Of a stretch of 38,986 nucleotides of DNA, positions 14,731-22,976 are shown one piece after another; the first letter of the stretch is position 1, and the number at the start of each line of letters is the position of its first letter. The notes beneath the pieces are model-generated. The model was not told the DNA's origin. It searched no databases and saw only the letters and a program-made list of their open reading frames with translations. A program made the position numbers and the translations under genes. The stretch comes from an uncultured Clostridia bacterium. Lineage in GTDB: Bacteria; Bacillota; Clostridia; Christensenellales; Borkfalkiaceae. Where the stretch lies: positions 1-38,986 of the forward strand of contig CALWAU010000043.1 of the NCBI GenBank assembly GCA_944375795.1, written 5' to 3'.

Positions 14731-15816
14731 ATGAAGAAAAAAGTTTATCTGACCTTGCAAAACGGAAAGGTGTTTCAGGGATACCGTTTCGGCGCGGAGG
14801 GCGAAACGGTGGGCGAACTCGTGTTCACGACGGGCATGACCGGTTATCTCGAAACGCTGACCGACCCCAGCTATTACGGACAAATCGTCACGCAGACCTT
14901 TCCGCTCATCGGCAATTACGGCGTGATACCCGAAGATTTCGAGAGCGACAGGCCGTGGGTTTCCGCGTACGTCGTCCGGGAGGTCTGCGAAGCGCCCTCC
15001 AATTTCCGCTCGCAGGGGACGTTGGACGACTATCTCCGCAAGGCGGGCATCGTCGGCGTCTGCGGGATCGACACGCGGGAGCTGACCCGCATCGTCCGGG
15101 AAACGGGCGTCATGAACGCCTGTATTTCTTCCGCGCCGCTCGCGGAGGGCGACGCGCGGAAGGAGGAGATCGCGCGGTATCGGGTGCGGGACGCGGTGCG
15201 TTCGGTCACCTGTCCGGCCTTGAAGGAATACGGCGGGGCGGACGGAAAATATACCGTGGCGCTCTGGGATTTCGGCTGCAAGGAAAATATCGTGCGGGAG
15301 CTTTTGAAATGCGGCTGCCGCGTTTTTCGCGTCCCGTCCTTTTATACGGCGGAGCAGATCCTCGCGCTTTCGCCCGACGGCGTGATGCTCACCAACGGCC
15401 CCGGAGATCCGGAGGAGAATACGGGCGTCATCGCAGAGCTGAAAAAGCTCGCGGGGAAGAAGCCGATATTCGGGATCTGTCTGGGGCATCAGCTGTTTGC
15501 GCTCGCCATGGGGGGCAGAACGGGCAAGATGAAATACGGGCACAGGGGCAGCAATCAGCCCGTCAAGCATCTCGGTTCGGGGAGGGTGTATATTTCCAGC
15601 CAGAACCACGGTTACGAGGTGCTTTCCTCCACGGTGAAAAACGGAAAAATCAGCTTCGTAAACGCAAACGACGGCACCTGCGAGGGCGTGGATTACGACG
15701 ACATCGGCGCGTTTACGGTGCAGTTCCACCCGGAAGCGTGCGGCGGGCCGCACGACGCGAACTTCCTGTTCGATAAGTTCATCGCGAATATGGAAAAGGA
15801 GAAGAGCCATGCCTAA
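14731..15816 (+). CDS. carA: Carbamoyl-phosphate synthase small subunit
   Basis: 361 residues. The N-terminal half (1-150) is the CarA-specific domain (LTLQNGKVFQGYRFGAEG, TGYLETLTDPSYYGQ); the C-terminal half is a class I glutamine amidotransferase with nucleophile Cys250 in FGICLGHQLFALAMGG and His333/Glu335 in QFHPEACGGPHD. It releases ammonia from glutamine and channels it to CarB. ATG 14731 follows GAAGGA; a longer frame upstream overlaps the previous gene and lacks family similarity. The stop overlaps the carB start by eight bases, as expected for a tight complex. Confidence 0.97.
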   Translation: MKKKVYLTLQNGKVFQGYRFGAEGETVGELVFTTGMTGYLETLTDPSYYGQIVTQTFPLIGNYGVIPEDFESDRPWVSAYVVREVCEAPSNFRSQGTLDDYLRKAGIVGVCGIDTRELTRIVRETGVMNACISSAPLAEGDARKEEIARYRVRDAVRSVTCPALKEYGGADGKYTVALWDFGCKENIVRELLKCGCRVFRVPSFYTAEQILALSPDGVMLTNGPGDPEENTGVIAELKKLAGKKPIFGICLGHQLFALAMGGRTGKMKYGHRGSNQPVKHLGSGRVYISSQNHGYEVLSSTVKNGKISFVNANDGTCEGVDYDDIGAFTVQFHPEACGGPHDANFLFDKFIANMEKEKSHA

Positions 15817-18800
15817 GAGAAGCGATATCAAGAAAGTGCTCGTCATCGGTTCGGGGCCCATCGTCATCGGTCAGGCGGCGGAGTTCGATTATGCGGGCGC
15901 GCAGGCGTGCCGCGTTCTCAAAAGCGAAGGGATCAACGTCGTTTTGTGCAATTCCAATCCCGCCACGATCATGACGGACAGCGCGCTCGCCGACGAAATT
16001 TATCTCGAACCGCTCACGGAGGAGAGCCTCAAACGCATCATCATCAAGGAAAAGCCGGACAGCCTTCTGGCTTCCCTCGGCGGGCAGACGGGGCTGACGA
16101 TGGGCTGCAAGCTCGCCAAGTCCGGATTCCTCGAAAAACACGGCGTCAAACTCATCGGCACCAAGCTGGACGCGATCGACCGTTCGGAGGACAGGGAGCT
16201 GTTCAAGGAGACGATGGAGAAGATCCATCAGCCCTGCGTTCCCTCCGACATCGCCTATACGGTGGAGGAATGCGTCGCCGTTGCCGAACGCCTGAAATAT
16301 CCCGTCATCGTCCGTCCGGCCTATACGCTGGGCGGCGCGGGCGGCGGCGTCGCGCACGACGAGGAGGAGCTCCGCCTGATTGCCCACAACGGCCTGATGC
16401 TGTCTCCCATCACGCAGGTGCTCATCGAAAAATACATCGGCGGCTGGAAGGAGATCGAATTTGAGGTGCTGCGGGACGGCGCGGGCAACGTCCTCACCGT
16501 CTGCTCCATGGAAAATTTCGACCCCGTCGGCATTCATACCGGGGATTCCGTCGTCATAGCGCCCGCCGTGACGCTCGCGGACAAGGAATATCAGATGCTC
16601 CGCAGCGCTTCGCTGGCGATCATAACCGAACTCGGCATCGAGGGCGGCTGCAACGTGCAGTATGCGCTCAATCCCGATTCCTTTGAATATTCGGTCATCG
16701 AAGTCAATCCGAGGGTGAGCCGTTCTTCGGCGCTCGCCTCCAAGGCGACGGGGTATCCCATCGCCAAGGTCTCCACGAAGATCGCGCTCGGCTATACGCT
16801 GGACGAAATCAGAAACGACGTCACGGGCAAGACGTTTGCCTGTTTCGAGCCGACGCTCGACTATGTCGTCGTCAAGCTTCCCAAATGGCCCTTCGACAAA
16901 TTCCTGTACGCAAAGCGGGAGCTCGGCACGCGGATGAAGGCGACGGGGGAGGTCATGGCGATCGGCACCTCCTTCGAGATGGCGATCATGAAGGCTGTCC
17001 GCGGCGCGGAAATCTCCATGACGACGCTCAACCACAAAAAATTCGTCGGCATGACGGCGGACGAATTGCGCGAAAAGCTTCCCGAAAAGACGGACGAACG
17101 GTTGTTCGTCGTCTATCAGTCCCTGAAAAAGGGCATTTCCGTCGACGAAATTTTTTCGATCACCAAAATCGACCGCTGGTTTTTGAACAAGCTGAAAAAT
17201 CTCGTCGATTACGAGGCGGCGCTCGCCGCGGCGCCCAAGCTTTCCCGCGCGCTGTACGAGGAAGGGAAGCGGCTGGGGTACCTCGATAAAGACATCGAGG
17301 CGTTCAGCGGACAAAAGGTGCCGTATCATCGGCGGGCGGTGTTCAAGATGGTCGATACCTGCGCGGCGGAGTTTTCCGCGCAGACGCCTTACTTTTATTC
17401 CACCTACGACGAGGCGGATCACGACGAGGCGAAACCCTTTGTCGGGTGGAGCGGGAAAAAGCGGATCATCGTCATCGGTTCGGGGCCCATCCGCATCGGG
17501 CAGGGCATCGAGTTCGATTATTCCTCCGTCCATTGCGTCTGGACGCTCAAGGAGCTCGGCTATGAGGTCGTCATCATAAACAACAATCCCGAGACGGTCT
17601 CCACCGATTTCGACACGGCGGACAGGCTGTATTTCGAGTCGCTTACCCCCGAGGACGTACAGCACGTCATCGACGTGGAGAAGCCGTACGGCGTCATCAT
17701 CACTTTCGGCGGCCAGACCGCGATAAACCTCTGCGCCTATTTCGCTTCGCACGGTATCCGCATTCTCGGCACCTCCGCGGACAGCGTGGATATGGCCGAG
17801 GACAGGGAACGTTTCGAGGCGCTTCTGGAGAAATACTCCATTCCCCGTCCCAAGGCGATCACGGTCATGACCAAAGAGGAGGCGCTCGCCGCGGCGGAAA
17901 AGCTGGAGTATCCCATTCTGCTCCGCCCGTCTTACGTCATCGGCGGACAGAATATGACGATCGCCTTTACGGAGGAGGACGTATGCCGCTATATGGACGT
18001 CATCCTTTCGCAGGGGATAGAAAATCCGGTACTATGTGACAAATACCTCATGGGCACCGAGCTGGAAGTGGACGCCATTTCGGACGGTACGGACGTGCTC
18101 ATTCCCGGTATTATGCAACACATAGAACGTACGGGCATCCACTCGGGGGATTCCATCGCGGTGTATCCGCCCTATAATCTCGAGGATACGATGCTCGAGC
18201 GCATCATCGAGGTATCCACGCAGCTCACGCTCGAACTGAAAACCAAGGGGCTCATCAATATTCAGTACCTCATTTACCGGGGGCAGCTGTATGTCATAGA
18301 GGTCAATCCCCGCGCCTCGCGCACGGTGCCGTACATCTCCAAAGTGACGGGCGTGCCGATGGTGGAACTCGCCACGAAAATCATCGTCGGCGCGAAGCTG
18401 AAAAAGCTGGGCTACGGGACGGGATTGTATCCCTCGTCGCCGTATGTGGCGGTCAAAGTGCCCGTGTTCAGCTTCGAGAAGCTCAACGACGTCAATTCCC
18501 AGCTCGGCCCGCAGATGAAATCGACGGGCGAAGTGCTCGGCATCGGCAAGACGCTCGAAGAAGCGATGTTCAAGGGTTTGGTTTCCGCCGGTTTCAAGAT
18601 GTGTCATCCCTCCGAACAGCGCCCCGTCGGCGTGTATATGACCGTCAACGATCAGGACAAGTTCGACATCGTTTCCATCGCTAAAAAATTCGGCGATCTC
18701 GGCTGTACCATGTACGCCACGAAGGGGACGGCCAAGGTCATTTCCGACCTCGGCATCGACGTCACCGTGGTGGACAGGCTGTCCGCGACGGATACCGTCA

Positions 18801-19867
18801 TCCGCCTGATGGACGAAGGGAAGATAGATTATGTCGTCTATACGGGCAAGACGGATCTGGAATCCATCAACGACTTTATCCGCCTGCATCACCATGCGAT
18901 TTTGCTCGGCATCACGGTGCTGACGGCGCTCGACACCGCCAACGCGCTCGCGGACATCATCGCCAGCAAGTTTACCGAAGAGAATACCGAGCTCGTGGAC
19001 ATCAATCATCTGCGTAAGGCCAGGCTGCAGCTTTCCTTTACCAAGATGCAGTCGTGCGGAAACGATTACATCTATTTCGACAACCGCGACGGAAAAATCA
19101 CCTGTCCCGAGTCCATCGCCGTCAATTACGTCAATCCCCATTACGGAATCGGCGGGGACGGAATCGTGCTCATCGAAAATTCGGAGATTGCGGACGCGAA
19201 GATGCGCATCTTCAACAAGGACGGCTCGGAGGGGCTCGCGGGCGGAAACGCCATTCGCTGCGTGGGAAAATATCTCTACGAAAAGGGCATCGTGCCCCGT
19301 CGGGACATGCGGATAGAAACGGCGCGCGGCGTCAATGAAGTGCGGGTGTATTCGTTCGGCGGGAAGGTCAATTCCGCTTCCGTCAATCTCGGCAAAGCGG
19401 AGCTCGCGGGGGAAAAGATCCCCTGCGTCTGGAAGGAGGACCGCATCGTCGGCAAGCCTGTCGAAATCGGCGGCAAAAAATACGAAATCACCCTCGTCAA
19501 TATCGGCAATCCCCACTGCGTCGTGTTCAGCGAAAAGGTGGACGCGGTCGATTTGCAGACGGTGGGGCCGGAATTTGAAAACTGCGAATATTTCCCCGAG
19601 CGCATCAACGCAGAATTTATCCGCGTCGTCAACAAAGTGACCATCAAGATGCGGGTCTGGGAGCGCGGCAACGGCGAAACGTGGTCTTGCGGGACGGGTG
19701 CTGCGGCGGCGGTCGTCGCGGCGGTGCTCGGCGGCTACTGCGAGCAGGACACCAACGTCACGGTCAAGCTCCGCGGCGGGGACCTCGTCGTCAACTACCA
19801 TTCCGACGGCGACGTCGAACTGATGGGCAACGTCAAAACCGTTTACGAGGGCCGGCTGGAGATATAA
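15809..19867 (+). CDS. carB-dapF: Carbamoyl-phosphate synthase large subunit fused to a diaminopimelate epimerase domain
   Basis: 1352 residues in one frame. Residues 1-1074 are a complete CarB: synthetase half 1 (VLVIGSGPIVIGQAAEFDYA), oligomerisation region, half 2 (GSGPIRIGQGIEFDYSS near 555), and a C-terminal MGS-type allosteric domain ending in INHLRKARLQ. Residues 1075-1352 are a complete DapF (LSFTKMQSCGNDYIYFD, GIGGDGIVLI, ERGNGETWSCGTGA), which interconverts LL- and meso-diaminopimelate for lysine and peptidoglycan. There is no linker and no ribosome site before the internal ATG at 19046, so a separate DapF is unlikely. The first catalytic cysteine of DapF (C in CGN) is Gly1145 here; the second is Cys1294. 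Activity of that domain is therefore uncertain, while the CarB part looks intact. Confidence 0.95.
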   Translation: MPKRSDIKKVLVIGSGPIVIGQAAEFDYAGAQACRVLKSEGINVVLCNSNPATIMTDSALADEIYLEPLTEESLKRIIIKEKPDSLLASLGGQTGLTMGCKLAKSGFLEKHGVKLIGTKLDAIDRSEDRELFKETMEKIHQPCVPSDIAYTVEECVAVAERLKYPVIVRPAYTLGGAGGGVAHDEEELRLIAHNGLMLSPITQVLIEKYIGGWKEIEFEVLRDGAGNVLTVCSMENFDPVGIHTGDSVVIAPAVTLADKEYQMLRSASLAIITELGIEGGCNVQYALNPDSFEYSVIEVNPRVSRSSALASKATGYPIAKVSTKIALGYTLDEIRNDVTGKTFACFEPTLDYVVVKLPKWPFDKFLYAKRELGTRMKATGEVMAIGTSFEMAIMKAVRGAEISMTTLNHKKFVGMTADELREKLPEKTDERLFVVYQSLKKGISVDEIFSITKIDRWFLNKLKNLVDYEAALAAAPKLSRALYEEGKRLGYLDKDIEAFSGQKVPYHRRAVFKMVDTCAAEFSAQTPYFYSTYDEADHDEAKPFVGWSGKKRIIVIGSGPIRIGQGIEFDYSSVHCVWTLKELGYEVVIINNNPETVSTDFDTADRLYFESLTPEDVQHVIDVEKPYGVIITFGGQTAINLCAYFASHGIRILGTSADSVDMAEDRERFEALLEKYSIPRPKAITVMTKEEALAAAEKLEYPILLRPSYVIGGQNMTIAFTEEDVCRYMDVILSQGIENPVLCDKYLMGTELEVDAISDGTDVLIPGIMQHIERTGIHSGDSIAVYPPYNLEDTMLERIIEVSTQLTLELKTKGLINIQYLIYRGQLYVIEVNPRASRTVPYISKVTGVPMVELATKIIVGAKLKKLGYGTGLYPSSPYVAVKVPVFSFEKLNDVNSQLGPQMKSTGEVLGIGKTLEEAMFKGLVSAGFKMCHPSEQRPVGVYMTVNDQDKFDIVSIAKKFGDLGCTMYATKGTAKVISDLGIDVTVVDRLSATDTVIRLMDEGKIDYVVYTGKTDLESINDFIRLHHHAILLGITVLTALDTANALADIIASKFTEENTELVDINHLRKARLQLSFTKMQSCGNDYIYFDNRDGKITCPESIAVNYVNPHYGIGGDGIVLIENSEIADAKMRIFNKDGSEGLAGGNAIRCVGKYLYEKGIVPRRDMRIETARGVNEVRVYSFGGKVNSASVNLGKAELAGEKIPCVWKEDRIVGKPVEIGGKKYEITLVNIGNPHCVVFSEKVDAVDLQTVGPEFENCEYFPERINAEFIRVVNKVTIKMRVWERGNGETWSCGTGAAAAVVAAVLGGYCEQDTNVTVKLRGGDLVVNYHSDGDVELMGNVKTVYEGRLEI

Positions 19868-19895
19868 GCCGCGATCCGGCCGAGGAGGACAATGT

Positions 19896-20570
19896 ATGGA
19901 CGTTCTGTACGAAGAGAGCGCCGTCAATCAGAAATCGAAAAAGGCGGCAAAAATTTATAAGATACTCAATGTCATTTCCTGGATTGTGTTTGCTTTGGGG
20001 ATTCTTTGCGCGCTGCTGTTTTTCACGATGTTTTTGCCTTATTTCCTCACGCCCCTGGATTCCGCTCCGCCGGAGGGCGTGTCGGTCGAGGATTGGCAGA
20101 ATCAGATCGCGGGCGGCCGCGGCATGGCGATTTTTATCATCATGCAGTTCGTGTTTTTTGCGCTGGTGTGGTTTATGCTCTACACCCTCAAAAAGCGTGT
20201 GAACATCAGTTACGATTACACCTTTGTGTCGGGAGAGCTGCGAATCGCCAAGGTATTCAACATCAACCGCCGCAAATTGCAATGCCGTATCCAGCCGGAC
20301 GAAATCATGCAGCTCGGCGATGTGGAAAATGCGAGCTATGACCGCCTCCGTTCCGATCCGTCCGTCAAACAGGTACTCATGACCCCCAATTCGGAGCCGG
20401 CGGAGGGAAAGTTCTTTATGTATATCCTGGTCGGCGGCGGGGGCACGAAGAAGCTGTACATTCTCGAATGCCGGGAGGAGTTGCTCGTCAACATCCTCAA
20501 ATTCGTCAAGCGCGGAACGCTGGAATCCGACTACGTGATGCAGGAGAAAAAGCAGGCGCAGAACGGATAG
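19896..20570 (+). CDS. Two-helix membrane protein of unknown function
   Basis: 224 residues. A short basic cytosolic start is followed by two membrane helices (about 24-50 and 76-98) separated by an acidic loop, then a cytosolic domain of about 125 residues with mixed strands (ISYDYTFVSGELRIAKVFNI, KKLYILECREELLVNILKFV), somewhat like PH-type domains of small Bacillota membrane proteins. No catalytic motif is seen, and I do not recognise the family with confidence. AGGAGG precedes the ATG at 19896. It lies 28 bases after carB-dapF and 10 before the desulfurase gene, so it belongs to the same transcript. Confidence 0.8.
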   Translation: MDVLYEESAVNQKSKKAAKIYKILNVISWIVFALGILCALLFFTMFLPYFLTPLDSAPPEGVSVEDWQNQIAGGRGMAIFIIMQFVFFALVWFMLYTLKKRVNISYDYTFVSGELRIAKVFNINRRKLQCRIQPDEIMQLGDVENASYDRLRSDPSVKQVLMTPNSEPAEGKFFMYILVGGGGTKKLYILECREELLVNILKFVKRGTLESDYVMQEKKQAQNG

Positions 20571-20580
20571 AGGAGGCAGC

Positions 20581-21711
20581 ATGATTTATCTGGACAACGC
20601 CGCCACGACCGGGCCGGACGGGCGGGCGCTTTCCCGCGCGCGGGAATATCTGACGGACAAATGGTTTAATCCCTCCGCCTTGTACAAGGCGGGGTTTGCC
20701 CTGCAGGGAGAACTGAAAAAAGCCCGTTCCGCCCTGCTCGCTCACGTCGCGGACGAATCGGCGTTCGGGCTCGTCTTTACCTCCTGCGGGACGGAGGCGG
20801 ACAATCAGGCGGTGTTCGGGTACGGGCGCCGCGGAAACGTTGTGACGACGGCGGGGGAGCACGCGGCGGTCGCTTCTTCCGTCGCGGAGCTCGGAAACAG
20901 AAATATTGCGGAACCGCGGTTTGCGCCTCTGAACGCCGACGGCGGCGTCAATGCGGAAAAGTTGCTTTCGCTCGTGGACGAAAAGACCTCGCTTGTTTCC
21001 GTCATTCACGTGAACAACGAGACGGGCGCTGTCAACGACATCAACGCCCTCGCCCGCGCCGTCAAGCAGAAGAATCCCCGCGCCCTCTTTCACAGCGACG
21101 GCGTACAGGCGTACGGAAAAATTCCCTTCCGCCTGGGGCGGGAGGTCGATCTGTATACGATCAGCGCCCATAAAATCGGCGGCCTGAAAGGCACCGGGGC
21201 CCTGATCAAGAAAAAAACGCTTCCCTGCCGACCGTATATTTTCGGGGGCGGACAGGAAAACGGGGAGCGGAGCGGCACGGAAAACGTGTTCGGTATCAAG
21301 GCGTTCGAGTTTGCGGCGGAGGAAAAATTCCGGACGCTGAACGAGGATTTCGCGCGCCTGCGGGAACGGGGCGGGCGGCTTTGGGAAAGCTTGGATAAGG
21401 ACATTTTCGTCCGCATTTCGTCGGCGGACGCGTCGCCGTACATTCTCAGCATTTCCGCGCCGGGGCTGCGCGGCGAAGTGCTTCTGCATATGGCGGACGA
21501 CCGCGGCCTCGTCGTCGGTACGGGCTCCGCCTGTTCGTCGCATGCCAAAAACCGATATTCGCGGGTGATTCTCGCCTGCGGGGCGGACGAGAGGACCGCG
21601 GACGGCGTGCTCAGGCTGAGTTTTTCCGCGCAGACGACGGAATCGGAGACGGCCGAGGCGGCCAAAATTCTCAATTCCGTCGCCCGGGAGCTCAAATCGA
21701 AAATGCTTTGA
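20581..21711 (+). CDS. Cysteine desulfurase (NifS/IscS family)
   Basis: 376 residues, a class V PLP enzyme that takes sulfur from cysteine as a persulfide. PLP lysine is Lys198 in SAHKIGGLKGTG, His94 (GEHAA) stacks on the cofactor, and the persulfide cysteine is Cys318 in GTGSACSS. The start follows GAGGAGGCAGC. It lies directly before thiI; in Bacillus subtilis the NifZ desulfurase pairs with ThiI in the same way to make 4-thiouridine in tRNA. That partner role is inferred from neighbourhood, and no iscU or other Fe-S scaffold gene is nearby. Confidence 0.94.
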   Translation: MIYLDNAATTGPDGRALSRAREYLTDKWFNPSALYKAGFALQGELKKARSALLAHVADESAFGLVFTSCGTEADNQAVFGYGRRGNVVTTAGEHAAVASSVAELGNRNIAEPRFAPLNADGGVNAEKLLSLVDEKTSLVSVIHVNNETGAVNDINALARAVKQKNPRALFHSDGVQAYGKIPFRLGREVDLYTISAHKIGGLKGTGALIKKKTLPCRPYIFGGGQENGERSGTENVFGIKAFEFAAEEKFRTLNEDFARLRERGGRLWESLDKDIFVRISSADASPYILSISAPGLRGEVLLHMADDRGLVVGTGSACSSHAKNRYSRVILACGADERTADGVLRLSFSAQTTESETAEAAKILNSVARELKSKML

Positions 21712-21753
21712 AGGGTGTTCGGGCGTCGGCGCCGTTTCATGGAGGATTCCCAT

Positions 21754-22908
21754 ATGAAAAAGGTAATTGTGATACGCTATTCGGAGATGTTCCTGAAAGG
21801 GAAAAACAGGGGCTTTTTCGAGCGCGTGTTTGCGACGAATATCGAGCGCGCCCTGCGGGGCATCCGGCACGAGCTGCGCCGTTACAGCGGCCGTTATCTC
21901 GTCGAGGGCTTCGGGGACGGGGACGCCGACCGCATTGTGGAGAGGCTGAAAAAGGTATTCGGTATCCATTCCATGAGCGTCGCCCTCGAAACGGGCAACG
22001 GCATGGACGATATCGTGGAGGCGGCGATCGCCGTTTCCCGTCCCTTCGGCAGCTTTAAGGTGGAAACGCACCGGGCGGACAAGCGTTATCCGCTCACGTC
22101 CGTGGAAATCAGCCGCGAGGTGGGCGGGCGGCTTCTGGCGCATTACAAGGCGCTGACCGTGGACGTGCACGATCCTTCCTTCTATATTTACGTGGACGTC
22201 CGCGAAAACGGAACGGCGCTCGTGTTCGGGGAATTTTTCGCGGGCGCGGACGGAATGCCCGTCGGGACGGCGGGAAGGGGACTGCTGCTCATTTCGGGCG
22301 GAATCGACAGCCCCGTGGCGGGGCACATGATGGCGAAGCGGGGCATGAGCGTGGAATGTCTGCATTTCCACAGCTATCCCTATACCAATTTGCAGGCCAA
22401 GGAAAAGGTCGTCGAGCTCGCGCGGGTCCTGTCCGGCTATACGCTCGGAAAAGCGCTGTATACGGTCAGCGTGACGCACATTCAGGAATCCATTCACGAG
22501 AAGTGCGCTCCCGAGCTCATGGTGACCCTTTTGCGACGGTTTATGTTCCGCATAGCCGAACGATTTGCCCTCCGCATCAGGGCGCAGTGTCTGATTACGG
22601 GCGAAAGCCTGGGACAGGTCGCCAGCCAGACGGTGGAGGGGATGACATCTTCCAATTCCGTCATAGAGAGCCTGCCCGTCCTCCGTCCGCTCGTGGGGTT
22701 CGATAAAAACGAAATTATCGAACGCGCCGTAAAAATCGGCACGTACGATATTTCCATTCAGCCCTACGAGGATTGCTGCACGGTCTTTCTTCCCGATTAT
22801 CCCGCGATACGCCCCAAGCTGAAGGACATTCTGGCGGAGGAGGAAAAGCTGGACGTCGAAGGATTGATTTCCGAAGCGCTCGCAAGTCTGGAAAAAATCG
22901 ACCTGTAA
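21754..22908 (+). CDS. thiI: tRNA 4-thiouridine synthase ThiI, short form
   Basis: 384 residues: an N-terminal ferredoxin-like/THUMP region (to about 165) that binds tRNA, and a PP-loop ATPase domain beginning LLLISGGIDSPVAG (178-190) that adenylates U8. The C-terminal rhodanese domain of the enterobacterial protein is absent, as is normal in Bacillota, where the sulfur comes from a dedicated desulfurase; one is encoded immediately upstream. ATG 21754 follows GGAGG by eight bases and gives the canonical MKKVIVIRYSEMFLKGKNRG start; a longer frame from 21715 has no family similarity. A strong terminator follows. Confidence 0.95.
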   Translation: MKKVIVIRYSEMFLKGKNRGFFERVFATNIERALRGIRHELRRYSGRYLVEGFGDGDADRIVERLKKVFGIHSMSVALETGNGMDDIVEAAIAVSRPFGSFKVETHRADKRYPLTSVEISREVGGRLLAHYKALTVDVHDPSFYIYVDVRENGTALVFGEFFAGADGMPVGTAGRGLLLISGGIDSPVAGHMMAKRGMSVECLHFHSYPYTNLQAKEKVVELARVLSGYTLGKALYTVSVTHIQESIHEKCAPELMVTLLRRFMFRIAERFALRIRAQCLITGESLGQVASQTVEGMTSSNSVIESLPVLRPLVGFDKNEIIERAVKIGTYDISIQPYEDCCTVFLPDYPAIRPKLKDILAEEEKLDVEGLISEALASLEKIDL

Positions 22909-22931
22909 AAGCGCAAAAAGCGAAAAAGAAG

Positions 22932-22965
22932 CGCACCTGCACGGAGGAGTACGGGTGCGTTTTTT
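22932..22965 (+). terminator. Terminator of the argB-thiI unit
   Basis: CGCACCTG pairs with ACGGGTGCG (outer arm 22932-22939, inner arm 22951-22959) around a GGAGGA-containing loop, followed by TTTTTT. It lies 24 bases past the thiI stop. Confidence 0.85.
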
Positions 22966-22976
22966 GTGTCTTTCGG

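Noticed and set aside
18032-19927. 631-codon minus-strand open frame over the end of carB-dapF
   Set aside because: His/Asp/Arg-rich antisense translation of conserved CarB-DapF sequence; no independent support.
21001-21018. Second CACGTG palindrome (TTCACGTGAA) resembling parS
   Set aside because: It lies inside the desulfurase gene, encodes the conserved IHVNNETG segment, and matches parS at only about 12 of 16 positions.
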